Position numbers and translations under genes: made by a program | From: Endothia cerciana | Lineage: Eukaryota; Ascomycota; Sordariomycetes; Diaporthales; Cryphonectriaceae | DNA: 64,000 nucleotides | Assembly (NCBI GenBank): GCA_026119935.1 | Contig: JALRMH010000009.1 | Coordinates: 62,001 to 126,000, forward strand | Reading direction: 5' to 3' | Shown here: positions 11,901-22,223 of the stretch, one piece after another | How positions within the stretch are numbered: position 1 is the first letter of the stretch | Layout: every line of letters begins with the position of its first letter | The notes under the pieces: generated by a model | What the model was told of the DNA's origin: nothing | What the model saw: the letters and a program-made list of their open reading frames with translations, nothing else | The model's database searches: none

Positions 11901-12794
11901 GATTCAGTAGTACCTGTCCCCAGTGGCCGACCTAGATACTGTGAGGTGGCCGCATCCCTTTTGATAACATCTGGTTCATATTACTGTCTATCTCGTATCC
12001 CATTTTGCACGACTCTGCCTGTCGGCGCTGAACAAGCGGACCCAATCTTGTCGGCTATGCTCATACCAGAATCTCACGATATGATTCGCTGCCGTCTGAT
12101 ATGCCAAACCATATCAGATCCATTGCCCTATTTAATGTTGCGTTGAAGCGTTAGCTAAGAGAGTATTTCCCCTGAAGAAATGCATAGCATCTGGTCGAGG
12201 CAGCCTTAGTATCGCCAACGAGCTATTCTCCAGCGTCTACGTAGTAGCGTCGCCCGTCAACTGGAGGCCGTCAATTCCTGCCATCCGTCATGTTGGCAGT
12301 GCACTTAGCTTACTCAGGCATGCCCGGCTCAACCGACCAGTAGTCACCTCTCCGAACGACCACCCATCAATGGAACTTGGACTTCGTAGAATGGAAGAAC
12401 GTACGGGAAGACGCGTGGGAAGAACAGGCTGTCACTGATGACGGGTGCGTGGATCAGCGTCCGAGCCCAAGAAGAACTTGAGGAGCTGACACCTGGGCAG
12501 TGACGCAGTCGATTCCAGCACCCGAGCGATGTAGAGTGGTAAAACTGCCAAAGACAATAGAGTATCGTAAGGTGGGCGTATCAATGTGGACATGTCCGCA
12601 TCTGAAGATTCTTTGTCTCGCGATCAAGCTTCACAAGGTCGACCCTCTCCTTGGAGGCTTGGTTTCCCCTGGTTCTTTGCTGTGGCGCACTACAAAAGAA
12701 ACGCACAGGTCAGGATAACAAGAATGGAACACTATGCTGAACCCCCTCACCACATGAGCTGGTGAGAGAATGCTTGGAAGCTGCAAACTGGGCA

Positions 12795-13180
12795 ATGGAT
12801 CCTTTCGACCCAGATAATTTTGTACAAGATGTGCAGACGATGGCTGGCCTGGAGGGATCGGCAGTATTGCCCGATGATCGGGCATCCGAGGATGAGAGAC
12901 AGCTAAGTAATGATGGCTAGGAGCAGAGAGACCGCCGCGATCTAGCTGGATGGGTTAGGTATTGGCCCGAATGGACAGATCCTGGATGGGACCTAGTATT
13001 GATCTCACGTTCGACGGAACGATGCAGAGAGACAGTCGTATCAGGCCCGCGAATTACTTACGACCCGCGGTTCTTCCGGGGGTTAGGCTGAAAGACCCCT
13101 CGTAGTATGTCTTGTATGTAAAGCCAGGGAACGGGGCATAACAGTGGTCGATCGTTAAACTCTAGATTCTCATGATATTC
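12795..13180 (+). other. Coding-looking frames upstream of the unrecognised gene
   Basis: ATG at 12795 opens an acidic frame beginning MDPFDPDNFVQDVQTMAG and continuing DDRASEDERQL before a TAG at 12916. A second protein-like frame, IDLTFDGTMQRDSRI followed by ANYLRPAVLPGVRLKDP, runs about 12994-13100 and could splice (gtagta ... ttcacag at 13182) into the frame just before the ATG at 13243. I could not join the first segment in phase. These may be 5' exons of the next gene or a separate small gene. Confidence 0.35.
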
Positions 13181-13242
13181 ACAGGCGATGGGGCATCCAT
13201 CCGAGTAGGCAGAGAAACGTTGCCAACGAGAGCCGTTCCAAG

Positions 13243-14950
13243 ATGACGCCAACCAGCACCATAACATTCATGCCCCGTAAGGGTGTATATGATTTGATCG
13301 AGGGCGAGAGTTACCAGTCTTTCGTACTGAATGGGCTTACCACAGAAGATGTGTAAGACCAACCCATCATTTTGAAGCGAATCTATAAACCAAGACCAAT
13401 GCGGTGCTGACGAGTCGTAGTTGATAGATTCAGGAGCCTACAACCCGGGTCGCGTTCTCGACGAGCCTAATTTGGGCACAGGTATTCACGAGTATGTTTG
13501 CGAAGCCGCGGTCTGTGCTGTATGGAGTGCAATATGCTTAACATGATCAGGCTGAAATATTCCAACAATCTCGATGGACCCAGGAGCCCATCCCTTCGTC
13601 AGGCCCGGCTTATGCCCTCGTCCATGGTCCAATTTTCACCTCCCTTCAGGTACAGACTGGGAGGCAGAGACCGAAGTTACGACGCACAGGTGAGGTGCCG
13701 GACTCAACATCTTGGAATTTTTCGTTGGCCCTGACAGCCCTGGTAGCCCTGAAAACCAGAATCGGGACGTGTGGGACGCTTTGCAGCCGTCTCGAGGTAC
13801 TGCAGCATACTTGTCGCTGTAAGCATTCAAGGTTCTCGACTGCACTTCTTGCCACCGTCCACCATATACTGGTGTCTGGTCATGGAGCTAATCAACATCA
13901 AACCCCGGGAGCCGAAATGGTGTAATGGAAATTGCTGACCCTTGACACGGACAGACTTGCACAACGAGATTATGTTCCATCTTGAAGACATCCAGCGCAT
14001 GAAAGATCGGAATTTCGTACTCTCTGATATCATGGTACAGCATCTGCGAAGCCCTAAGAACGAAGTCCCTGGCCCAGGTGGCGATCCGCTATCGCGATGG
14101 GTCACTCAGTATTTCTTTCAGGATGAGCCTCAGCTTGAAGGAGGCAAATCTCTCGACAATCAAGTTTGTGATGTCTCATGAATTGCACGAAGCGTTCATT
14201 CAGAAACTGAACAGGCGGCTGACATTCTACCAAAATATCAAGCTCTGGGGTGGTGACATAGTGTTCTCAACAGCCGTCGACACCGGCTTATTCAATCCCA
14301 AAGTCTCGCTGTACCGATGGCCATGGGCCCATAATGCCATATATCTTCAGAATCGACGCTCTGTCGAAGCTGGCGACTACTCCCGTTTCGCAGGCGGGGA
14401 AGGGCACACCACGTTCCTCCTGAATCCGCCAGCTCCAGCATACCACCTCCGGACGACCATTCCAATAGATGCTTATGAGGGCCTCCGAAGGCACGATTGG
14501 TGGCGGACAGTATTTCAGAAGTTCGGGCATCAGGGACTTAAATTGACTAACGACTTCACGAGACAGTCTCGAGGAGGGCCAGCACGCGCCAAATTCACGT
14601 CGGACTTGGACCATGGTGCAGCCGATGAGACAATTAGCGACTTGACACAAGCCGCGTATCCTAGTGACGATAATTCTACTGTGCTCTTCATAAGGACCGC
14701 ACAGTCGCTATTAATGGAGCACGGACATCTGGTACTGGCAGGGTATCTTCTAGGACTGGTATTTGAGACCGTTCTGCCCGAGGTCGAGAACCGTAGACTG
14801 GAATTCGAAGAGGAGACATGGGCGAGGGCTTACGATCAAGAGATCTGCGGCCTTGCTGATAAAACTCTCCAAGATTTCCGTGACATGGAGCTGGGGCTAC
14901 ATGATATTGCAACCACTCCTCCGGCGGCTAGACCACATATGAAAACTTGA
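13243..14950 (+). CDS. Unrecognised multi-exon protein (six-exon model)
   Basis: I do not recognise this protein. A coherent model has exons 13243-13350, 13421-13491, 13551-13649, 13738-13796, 13955-14034 and 14078-14950, giving 429 residues. Every junction keeps frame, and several introns carry good signals: gtatgt...cttaacatgatcag, and gctgacgagtcgtag as an acceptor with branch point. Weak points are a GTGTAA donor, a GTACTG donor and a final intron of only 43 bases. The N-terminus reads MTPTSTITFMPRKGVYDLIE; the last exon is charged, with no transmembrane helix or signal peptide, and includes FRMSLSLKEANLSTIKFVMS and QSLLMEHGHLVLAGYLLGLV. The start is uncertain because coding-like frames lie upstream. 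Intact phase across five introns argues for a living gene rather than chance. Confidence 0.55.
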
Positions 14951-14972
14951 GAGTGCGAATGGTAGATGTGAT

Positions 14973-15849
14973 GCAGTGCTACGGAGCGGTCTCATGGAGG
15001 TACACCGGAAGTAAGCCGAACGTATATCACAAAGCCTACTCTTCTCAGTCAGCTAGGCGAAAGCTGGGAAGTGTTTGGTGAATGGGAGAACAGAGGGGAA
15101 TCAAAGTTGTACGAGGAACCTTGGAAGGTGAAGGGCGTCCTAGGGAACATGATGAAAGCGCGGAGACGTGGTACATGTGCACAGCATCTGGAACTGGTCT
15201 TTAAAAAGCGGCCATATGTTTACAATCGTATGCGCCCTGAAACTCGTGATCGCACAGACCGCATAACGTACCACGTTCGTGTATACGGACAGACTGTAGT
15301 GGGCACCTATTAACCATCCTCCGCCACGTATCTAGACTTCGAGGACACATTCAGCAAGTTCGCGATGGCCTTGGATAAGTCAACGATGTTCTTGCCGAGT
15401 GGAATCCTGTCATCTTTCGCAGTCCCCGCCCTTCTCGAGATGAATCGCCTCTCTGACCCGCGGCTTGTTCGCATGGTGCGGATCTGGTTGAACATCTTGG
15501 CCACACGCTCCGACTTCGAACCGGAACTTCGAGACGCAAAGAGAATGCGTTGATCTTAGCAGAGCTTTTGCTGAGCCTGCGGCGGCAGAGAAGACCCAGG
15601 CCGGCCAAGGGCGGAACAGAGAGGAAGTTGCACGATAGGATAAGTGAGATGACTACAAGAGATCGGGCGGCAAGGGAGAGATCGAGGAAAGAATTCGACG
15701 AGGAGGAATTAGCTGGGCCTGGAAGTGATCATTGTCAGATCGCCACCCACGGTGACCAATGGGTGAAGGCAAGGCGCGAAAATTACGCCCGTCGCCCGAC
15801 TCTCCTCCAAGAAAATCACGGAGAGCACTGCTACACTGCAGGCAGGTAG
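14973..15849 (+). other. Coding-looking frames downstream of the unrecognised gene
   Basis: Three frames have protein-like composition: about 14975-15313 (contains LLSQLGESWEVFGEWENRG and AQHLELVFKKRPYVYN), 15344-15553 (FEDTFSKFAMALDKSTMFLP, then RLSDPRLVRMVRIWLNIL; preceded by a possible acceptor cacgtatctag at 15343) and 15550-15849 (charged, RERSRKEFDEEE). A possible donor gtatgcgccc lies near 15228. They may be further exons of the preceding gene or a second gene. No domain is recognised and no start is assigned. Confidence 0.35.
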
Positions 15850-16276
15850 TCTCTCTTTGAACCTTCCGCACGCATTCTCAAACCAATACGTGTGGCCATG
15901 TCTGGGCGTCGATGTTGTAGCATGAGCGTGACATGGGTGTCGATCACGCCGCTAAAGCTGTACCTAGGCTTTGTAGCACTGTAAGCCACCGTATATGGAT
16001 TGGCCTACGCCTTTGTTCTCCAAGACACGTTAGATCTCAAGATGGTGTCATAATTGCATCGTTGTGCCCCGCCCGAAACTCGTATTCCTCCCTTTCTTCG
16101 TACAACACACACCTGTCTCAAGCACTCGAACACGGTTCAGACCATTTTTGCATGCCGTAACACGCTCTACTACTATCCGGTGGTTCTCAGATATTAGAAA
16201 GCTGTCCAGGTTACGATCCTCCTATCTCCGATCAGACCCATCATTGCATCTCTGCTCCCGGGGGCAGGACCTCAGC

Positions 16277-16914
16277 ATGGCCTCCCCCAACGTCCAAAAC
16301 CTCAAGGAGAAGAACGCAGCCTATGCAGACAACTTTAAGCATGGTGATCTGGCCCTTCCTCCGGCTAAGAAATATCTAGTCGTGGTACGCACCGTGCATT
16401 GAGCGCCCCAGTCCCCATTCCTCCAGCCAGTTGCTGTACCTCTACCCCCGGGTCTGGTTGGCCAGGGAAGGCAAGACAGGAGCAGACAAAGGCTGACCAC
16501 GCTTCATCTTAGACATGCATGGATGCGAGAATCATCCCGACGGAAGCCTTCGGCATCGACATTGGAGATGCCCACGTCGTCAGGAACGCAGGCGGTAGCG
16601 CAAAGGACGCCCTGCGCAGTATTTTGATCTCCCAGCAGCTGCTGGGGACTCAGGAGATCATACTCATCAAGCATACAGGCTGCGGTATGCTCACCTTCAC
16701 CAACGAGGAAGCACAGGCTGTGGTGTCGCAGACGTTGGGGGCTACAGCAGCCGCCGAGATTGCTACAATGGACTTCCTGCCGTTCTCCAACCTGGAGCAG
16801 GCCGTCCAGGATGACCTCGCGTTCCTCGAGAAGCAGTCAGCTGTGCCCAAGGAAGTTCAAGTCTCTGGCTGGATCTATGAGGTCGAGACGGGTCGGGTGA
16901 GACAGGTGGCCTAG
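16277..16914 (+). CDS. Beta-carbonic anhydrase, small type D class
   Basis: Zinc enzyme interconverting CO2 and bicarbonate. Two exons, 16277-16384 and 16513-16914, with a gtacgc...catcttag intron of 128 bases; 169 residues. The junction restores YLVVTCMDARIIP. Zinc ligands are Cys38, His90 and Cys93 (KHTGCGM), with the Asp40-Arg42 dyad next to Cys38. Length and the motifs DIGDAHVVRNAGG, SILISQQLLGTQEIILI and GCGMLTFT match the short type D beta-class, of which the mycobacterial Rv1284-type enzyme is the example I know, rather than the longer NCE103-like class. No targeting sequence is evident, so cytosolic action is likely. ATG is the first in frame, shortly after a pyrimidine-rich leader. 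Confidence 0.93.
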
Positions 16915-17056
16915 CAGTCGATAAAGTGCATGCGTGCGGAAAGGAGGCACATGGCGAGGCTGTCGTAGGAACCCGGGAAGTTTCGGAAGGCCAAAATAAA
17001 AACTCAAAAGACAATTCTCAATGCAAGTTGTCGAATTGTAGCAAATAATCTCGGGA

Positions 17057-17128
17057 TGCCCACTATCAGAATCGAACTGATGACCTTATCATTACTAGTG
17101 ATACGCTCTACCACTGAGCCAAGCGGGC
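17057..17128 (-). tRNA. tRNA-Thr (anticodon AGU)
   Basis: The minus strand folds as a full 72-base cloverleaf. The acceptor stem GCCCGCT pairs with AGTGGGC (one G-U pair) with discriminator A. The A box is TGGCTCAGTGG and the T loop contains GTTCGATTC. The anticodon stem TATCA/TGATA encloses the loop CTAGTAA, giving anticodon AGT, decoding ACU and, after inosine modification, ACC/ACA. There is no intron and no encoded CCA. Confidence 0.95.
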
Positions 17129-18432
17129 GTTGAAACTGCCACGGGCCTTCTTATCTATATAGCTAGTTTTACCCTCCCACCCTTCGCACCAAAGCCCTGT
17201 GTGTGTGTGTGTGGATCATTACCAAGGTTGCGGACCTCGCCAGTATAAATCACCAAGTGTTTCCCTTAATTCTGCCACCTTTCTAGCTTCGTGATACTTT
17301 TGCTATACACAAGCATTCTGATAGTTCACTCCTAGCTGCCAAAGACCAAAGTCACAATAGTGAAGTAACCGCTGAGCAGCAAGTATTGTAGACCTGTGTT
17401 AATGTGCTGGGCGTGCCTGCAGACAATACCATGAATAAGACATGGGAATTTAGAGGTTAACAGGTAGTAAGGAAAGCTCAAGAAAGGCTGTCCGCCATGC
17501 TATACCAAGTCTACCAACGAGAAATCCAAGAAGAGCCCCGAAGGCAGCATTTTCACTTTTGAACTGCCCTTCCCCTACACCGGCACTATGTTCAGAACAG
17601 AGCATATGTAATACGTATCAAATCGCATGAATCAGGCTGACCGTCTTACTAGCGACAGTACCTAGTACTTGCATAGGTTTAATTCACTATGAGTTCCAAA
17701 TCTTGTCAGATATTAGGGCAATACTGTCTTGACACGAGCCTACCGAGTCAAGTCTAGATTCCGTGCCGAAACCACGCAGAGACCGGTGTATATAGCAACA
17801 TTGTCCATGTAAGCGGTAGTGCCAGCCTAGATAATGTCGGCGAGGAAGATCGTGCTTCGTATAGCATATGCTTCAATAGCCAGATAGCTAGACACGGCCA
17901 TACACAGGCCCATTAACTGCTAACTCCCAGGGCCACCGCCCCTAAAGCCTGGTTTGCGCTACGCTGCGAGGCAGCATCAAGAGCACGGATGTCCGGGTAT
18001 TCCACAAATATCTCAATAGTCAGCAGACTATTACGTGCTTCGAGACGTGGTCGCCTGGTACAATGTCATTCCTCTCGCACGCCATAGATCAGAAGAGGCG
18101 CCCCGAGACGTATTGAGATCCAGAATAATCAGTTTCGGGTGCGAGGCCTTTTGAAAAAGAGGTATGGCGTTGCCGCGGTGTGATTATATGCTGTGGGGGG
18201 GGGGGGGATTCAGATGAGACTTGCGCCTTCTGGGCGAAGCTGGTGCCGTGTCGCTTGGAAAGCAAGCAAAGCGACCTTCGCAAAGACTCGTGACGGACCC
18301 GTTCGATGGGTGATGGTCCATGTGACCCTTGTTGGCCCCAGATCGGATGCGCTCCTCTCTAGAATTGACAGCATCGCGTTGATATCGACCTTGCAAAATT
18401 AGGTGCCTGCGACGGGATATCTGACTTGCTTT
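17129..18432. other. Intergenic region, tRNA to ILV1 terminator
   Basis: No protein-like frame is seen. There is a short GT run near 17199-17213 and a 13-G run at 18195-18207. The right end should carry the ILV1 polyadenylation signals. Confidence 0.45.
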
Positions 18433-20208
18433 TCAGCTTCGTAGGAAAGTTTTGAAGACGGGCGAGTCCGTGCAGTCTATCCAGGAATAGCCTATCTTCC
18501 CGAGGTATTGCTCGAGCTCTTTGACCTCATGCTCGGGACACAGTATACCGGCAAGGATCTTGGCGGTATCTCCACCAGAGTTGCGGTACTGGAACAGGCT
18601 GATGTTGTATTCCGGCCGCAAAGTGGTCAGAAATTTGTCGAGAGCGCCGGGTCTCTCGGGGAAGTTGAACATATATAGACGCTCGTCCGGTACGCTGGAC
18701 GTACCACCAACCAGGTAGCGGATGTGGCTCTTGGCCAGCTCGTCACCAGAGAGGTCGGTGACTGAGAAGTGCCCATTCTCGTCGCTGCTTATGGAGTCAA
18801 TGCGGTGCATCAGACCCTGCAGCTCGTACGAGCGCTGCGACGCCACCGCCATGAGACTCAGACCAAGGAGCACATTCGCACCGGAGGAAGCGGTATACCG
18901 GTAGCTGAACTCGGTAACGGCATGAGGGAGGATAGCACTGATGAGTCTGGCAAAAGACCCAGGTCTCTCGGGGATATGACAGGCCAGGAGAACTTCCTTC
19001 CCAGCACCTACATCGGCGCGCTCTGCGACAAACCGAAGGCGGTCGAAGTTCATGTTTGCGCCACTCGTGATGGCGACCAGGGAGCGGCGAGGGTTCGAGG
19101 AGGGATGCGCAGCCACCCACTTCTTGAGGCCAGCTACGGCCAAGGCGCCAGCAGGCTCGACGATGGAGCGCGTATCCTCGAAGACATCCTTGATGGCCGC
19201 GCAGGTTTCGTCCGTAGAAACCTGGATGATCTCATCGACTACTTCCTGGCAGATGCGGAAGGTCTCCTCGCCAACCTGTTTGACTGCGGCGCCGTCGGCA
19301 AACAGGCCGACCTCATTGAGAACAACGCGCTCTCCCTTGGCGAGGGACTGCGCCAGAGCGTTCGCGTCGTGGGTCTCGACACCGATGACCTTCACGTGAG
19401 GAGCGATGCGCTTGACATAGACGCCAACGCCTGCGAGGAGGCCACCGCCACCGACGCCGCAGAAGACAGCCTCGAGCTTCTGGATGTTGGTCTGGCGCAG
19501 CAGCTCCATGCCGATGGTGCCCTGGCCGGCAATGACGTAAGGGTCGTCGAAGGGAGGGATGTTGATGAGGCCATCCTGCAGCTCCCTCCTGGCGCACTCC
19601 TCCTTGGCAGCATCGAAGTCGGGCCCGTGCAGAACGACATGACCACCCAGCCGAGAGACGTTGAGGTGCTTGATGCTCGGGGTGCCCTCAGGCATGATGA
19701 TGGTGGCGGGGATCCTGAGCCTGCGGGCCGAATACGCGACGCCTTGGGCGTGGTTGCCGGCGCTGCAGCAGACGACGCCGCGCCAGCTCTCGTTGGACTC
19801 GAGATGCGCCATCTTGTTGTATGCGCCACGCAGCTTGAAGCTGAAGACGGGCTGCTCATCCTCGCGCTTGAGGAGGACATTACACTCAAGGCGGTTGCTG
19901 AGGTTGACGGCAGGGGCGAGGGAGGTCTCTGCACAGACCTCATAGACCCTCGAGGTCAGGATGAGGCGCAGGTAGTCGGGGTGGCCGCTGGGGAGGAGAA
20001 ATTCGGAGGGTACGATCTTGCGGATGCGACTTGAGGGCGAGGAGGAAGGGGGCGAGGGGTTGGCACTGTACTCGGTCATCGACAGCGCCGTCATGCTGGG
20101 TGTCCTCGCGTTATGCCCACGACCATCGTCTTGCCCTCTGCCCTGGACCGGGCTGCGGATGGTCCCATTCAGCCCGTTACTGCTGGCCTGTCCTAACGGT
20201 GCGGGCAT
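18433..20208 (-). CDS. ilv1: Threonine dehydratase (threonine deaminase), biosynthetic
   Basis: PLP enzyme converting threonine to 2-oxobutanoate, first committed step of isoleucine synthesis, normally mitochondrial. Intronless, 591 residues from ATG at 20208; the frame stays open slightly further upstream without an ATG. Residues 1-60 are Ser/Pro-rich and probably include the targeting signal. The catalytic domain carries PVFSFKLRGAYNKM with Schiff-base Lys125, CCSAGNHAQGVAYSA, the phosphate-binding loop CGVGGGGLLAGVG and ITSGANMNFDRLRF. Two C-terminal ACT-like regulatory regions follow, each opening with a PERPG motif (CHIPERPGSFARLI, FNFPERPGALDKFL), as expected for isoleucine feedback control. 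It is divergent from RCF1; two TGACTC sites lie in the shared upstream region. Confidence 0.97.
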   Translation of the reverse strand: MPAPLGQASSNGLNGTIRSPVQGRGQDDGRGHNARTPSMTALSMTEYSANPSPPSSSPSSRIRKIVPSEFLLPSGHPDYLRLILTSRVYEVCAETSLAPAVNLSNRLECNVLLKREDEQPVFSFKLRGAYNKMAHLESNESWRGVVCCSAGNHAQGVAYSARRLRIPATIIMPEGTPSIKHLNVSRLGGHVVLHGPDFDAAKEECARRELQDGLINIPPFDDPYVIAGQGTIGMELLRQTNIQKLEAVFCGVGGGGLLAGVGVYVKRIAPHVKVIGVETHDANALAQSLAKGERVVLNEVGLFADGAAVKQVGEETFRICQEVVDEIIQVSTDETCAAIKDVFEDTRSIVEPAGALAVAGLKKWVAAHPSSNPRRSLVAITSGANMNFDRLRFVAERADVGAGKEVLLACHIPERPGSFARLISAILPHAVTEFSYRYTASSGANVLLGLSLMAVASQRSYELQGLMHRIDSISSDENGHFSVTDLSGDELAKSHIRYLVGGTSSVPDERLYMFNFPERPGALDKFLTTLRPEYNISLFQYRNSGGDTAKILAGILCPEHEVKELEQYLGKIGYSWIDCTDSPVFKTFLRS

Positions 20209-20468
20209 GACCTGTGTGTGGTCGCTGTGGTCGGTGTGAGAAATCTGTACAAGAGCAATTGGGTTTATATGCAAAGCATACCTTGATGTGTTGTAGTCAG
20301 AACAGAAGAGAATGGGCAGAAGAAGAGAAGGAAAAGATGAGTCCCAGCAGCGACCTCGGAGGTTGTACTGTAGTCATGCTTAGTACTATGTAGTAGCTTG
20401 CAGGTTTCTCTAGCTGACCTTACGCAGTACCTGCTACCCTGCAAAACAGACTGCTGATAGCGGGGTCC

Positions 20469-20474
20469 TGACTC
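20469..20474 (+). promoter_or_regulatory. TGACTC site (candidate CPC1/GCN4-type site)
   Basis: TGACTC is the core bound by the fungal general amino-acid-control factor (CPC1/GCN4). It lies about 260 bases upstream of the ILV1 ATG, a gene classically under that control. Inference from motif and context only; a 6-mer occurs often by chance. Confidence 0.4.
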
Positions 20475-20765
20475 CTCGACATTACATAGTACATTCCCTC
20501 TACCCAGACCAGGAGAACTTCACATCACTGTATACTCATAGTACAGCCACTAAGGATCACAAAAGAGAGAGAACCACTTGAAAGAATCCAAAGAATATAC
20601 CCAAATTTCATTGATATTCCTGACACTCCTCAATGGAATATGAGCTATGAAGAGGTGGCAAAGCCTGAAGTTCATCTCAGGTACCTCTACTGGCCCTGAC
20701 TACGGTGCTGGATAGCTCCCCCCTGTCCCTGCAGCCAACGCCTGCTAGGTACCACTTCGCATGTA

Positions 20766-20771
20766 TGACTC
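20766..20771 (+). promoter_or_regulatory. Second TGACTC site in the ILV1-RCF1 shared upstream region
   Basis: Second copy of the same core, about 560 bases upstream of the ILV1 ATG and 105 bases before the RCF1 ATG. Two copies in one 666-base divergent region make amino-acid control more plausible but not proven. Confidence 0.35.
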
Positions 20772-20874
20772 GAGACCCCCCAAAAGTCATTGCATCACAT
20801 CTCACCACTTGAAGTCTGCTCCGCCCTTCCACAGTACCTCGACACCACATAGCAACAGAACAACCCAGCCCACA

Positions 20875-21755
20875 ATGACGAGTCCGGTCAGTGGGAGGCC
20901 ACTGCCCTCCAGCTTTGATGAGAATGAGTATGCTGCGCCTGCTTCCTCGCCTACCTCCTCCCCACCTTCTGGCTTGGACACTGCGGGATAGTGGGAGAGG
21001 CTGTCTGCAACAAGTGCTACAGCCATGGCCATCCGGATGGGAATTGTGGTCTTTTATACCCAGATGCTGACAGGCACTTCTTTCAACAGGGAGTTCTACA
21101 ACGAGAGCGGTCTTCAGAAGGTCCTGCGTCGCATGAAGCGGGAGCCTCTGGTTCCTCTTGGTACGCCGCCTGCCCTACCCACCCTGCCCACGCCACCCTC
21201 TGCCGGGACTCTCGAATTGATCAACCCTATTTATGGCCTCCAGGATGCCTTCTGACCGTCGCTGCATTCACCAACGCCTACCGCGCCATGCGAAAAGGCG
21301 ACCACCATCAGGTACAGCGCATGTTCCGTGCACGTGTACTGGCCCAGGGCTTCACCATCGCTGCCATGGTTGCAGGAGGTCTGTACTTCGGCGCCGAGCG
21401 TCACAAGGAACGGGAGACGTGGAAGCTACAGCAGGAGGAGAAGGCAGAGGAGAAGCGCCAGAAGTGGATCCGCGAGCTCGAGGTCCGTGATGAGGAGGAG
21501 AAGGAATTGCGCGCAAGGCTAGAGAGGCGGAGGGGGAGGAAGAAGGCTGCCGATGCTGACGCCGCCAGGGACAACTTCCGCGCCGCTGAGGCCAAGAGAA
21601 ATGAGTCAGATGATGCATCAGCGGCTGTCTCCCCGAGCGGCGCGGGCGGCTCTGGTTGGGGATTGTCTGGATGGCTGGGCGGCTCAAAATCCCAAGACAA
21701 AGAAAAGGACGACACTTCACAGCCCAAGCCCGGTTCCGACCCATCCAGAAAATAA
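20875..21755 (+). CDS. rcf1: Respiratory supercomplex factor 1 (HIG1-domain protein)
   Basis: Mitochondrial inner-membrane protein that helps cytochrome c oxidase assembly and bc1-oxidase supercomplexes. Three exons: 20875-20927, 21090-21160 and 21244-21755; introns 162 and 83 bases (gtatgc...tttcaacag; gtacgc...cctccag). Phases agree and give 211 residues. The joined product reads LPSSFDENEEFYNES, then VLRRMKREPLVPLGCLLTVA, the HIG1 hallmark with two membrane helices around AAFTNAYRAM and FTIAAMVAGGLYFG, linked by GDHHQVQRMFRARVLAQ. The C-terminal half is a long charged coiled coil rich in Glu/Lys/Arg, usual for filamentous-fungal RCF1. Divergent from ILV1. Confidence 0.95.
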
Positions 21756-22223
21756 GACCCGTCTTGAACGAGACGATCTATGACGACCTGGCCCCTCGCG
21801 AGCCGAGGTGGACCCATCACTATGTCGTGGTCGGGTCGTCGCCAACACATGGCAGCCTCATGCCTCTAGACGCCCTTTGTGGGCGCCAGCCTTGCCCTTG
21901 GGCCCAAAATTGACCTGGGTATGGGCAGTGGCACTGCGGATCAGAGGACGGTAGCTGGATCTTGAACTTCCGTGCGCGTCATTCCTGACGCAAGACTTCC
22001 CTCCACAGCAACATTCACCAAGTCAAAAGTGCGTTACAGTTTAATGCTTCGCGCAGTACTAATCTATTTACCATGTACGCCGGACACCACGTATGCGTTC
22101 GATGACCCAGTTTAAAATGCCCCTCGGTGCCTTCAAACAGGCTCCTCGCCCCTTGAGAAGTGACTGTCGCCATGATTCTCCATGTTGTCGTGTCACCAGG
22201 CAATCCAGGCCGGACACCAAGGT
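21756..22223. other. Intergenic region between convergent RCF1 and RTC5
   Basis: A 468-base stretch receiving both transcripts' 3' ends. No gene or structured element is visible. Confidence 0.5.

Larger units (their letters stand above)
7410..12794. other. Gene-poor 5.4-kb region
   Basis: I find no frame with recognisable domain, plausible splice structure or fungal protein character across this stretch. It contains two 14-G runs (7816-7829 and 7855-7868), a GT microsatellite, A/G-rich tracts near 8390-8430 and a CCATG pentamer repeat. Overlapping open frames at 9823-10362 on both strands show no protein-like composition and are probably chance frames in GC-rich DNA. Confidence 0.45.

Noticed and set aside
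13942..14181. An unspliced frame through VPGPGGDPLSRWVTQYFF as coding
   Set aside because: It overlaps the start of the long exon at 14078 in another frame; splicing 14035-14077 joins the upstream exon to the long exon, so this tail is probably intronic or out-of-frame.
18769..20034. A 421-codon open frame antisense to ILV1
   Set aside because: It is the complement of a strongly biased GC-rich coding sequence; its translation has no domain and repeats the pattern expected from antisense codon bias.
20928..20991. Reading RCF1 exon 1 through to the stop at 20991 as a small protein
   Set aside because: Splicing at gtatgc restores FDENEEFYNES and the full HIG1 domain.
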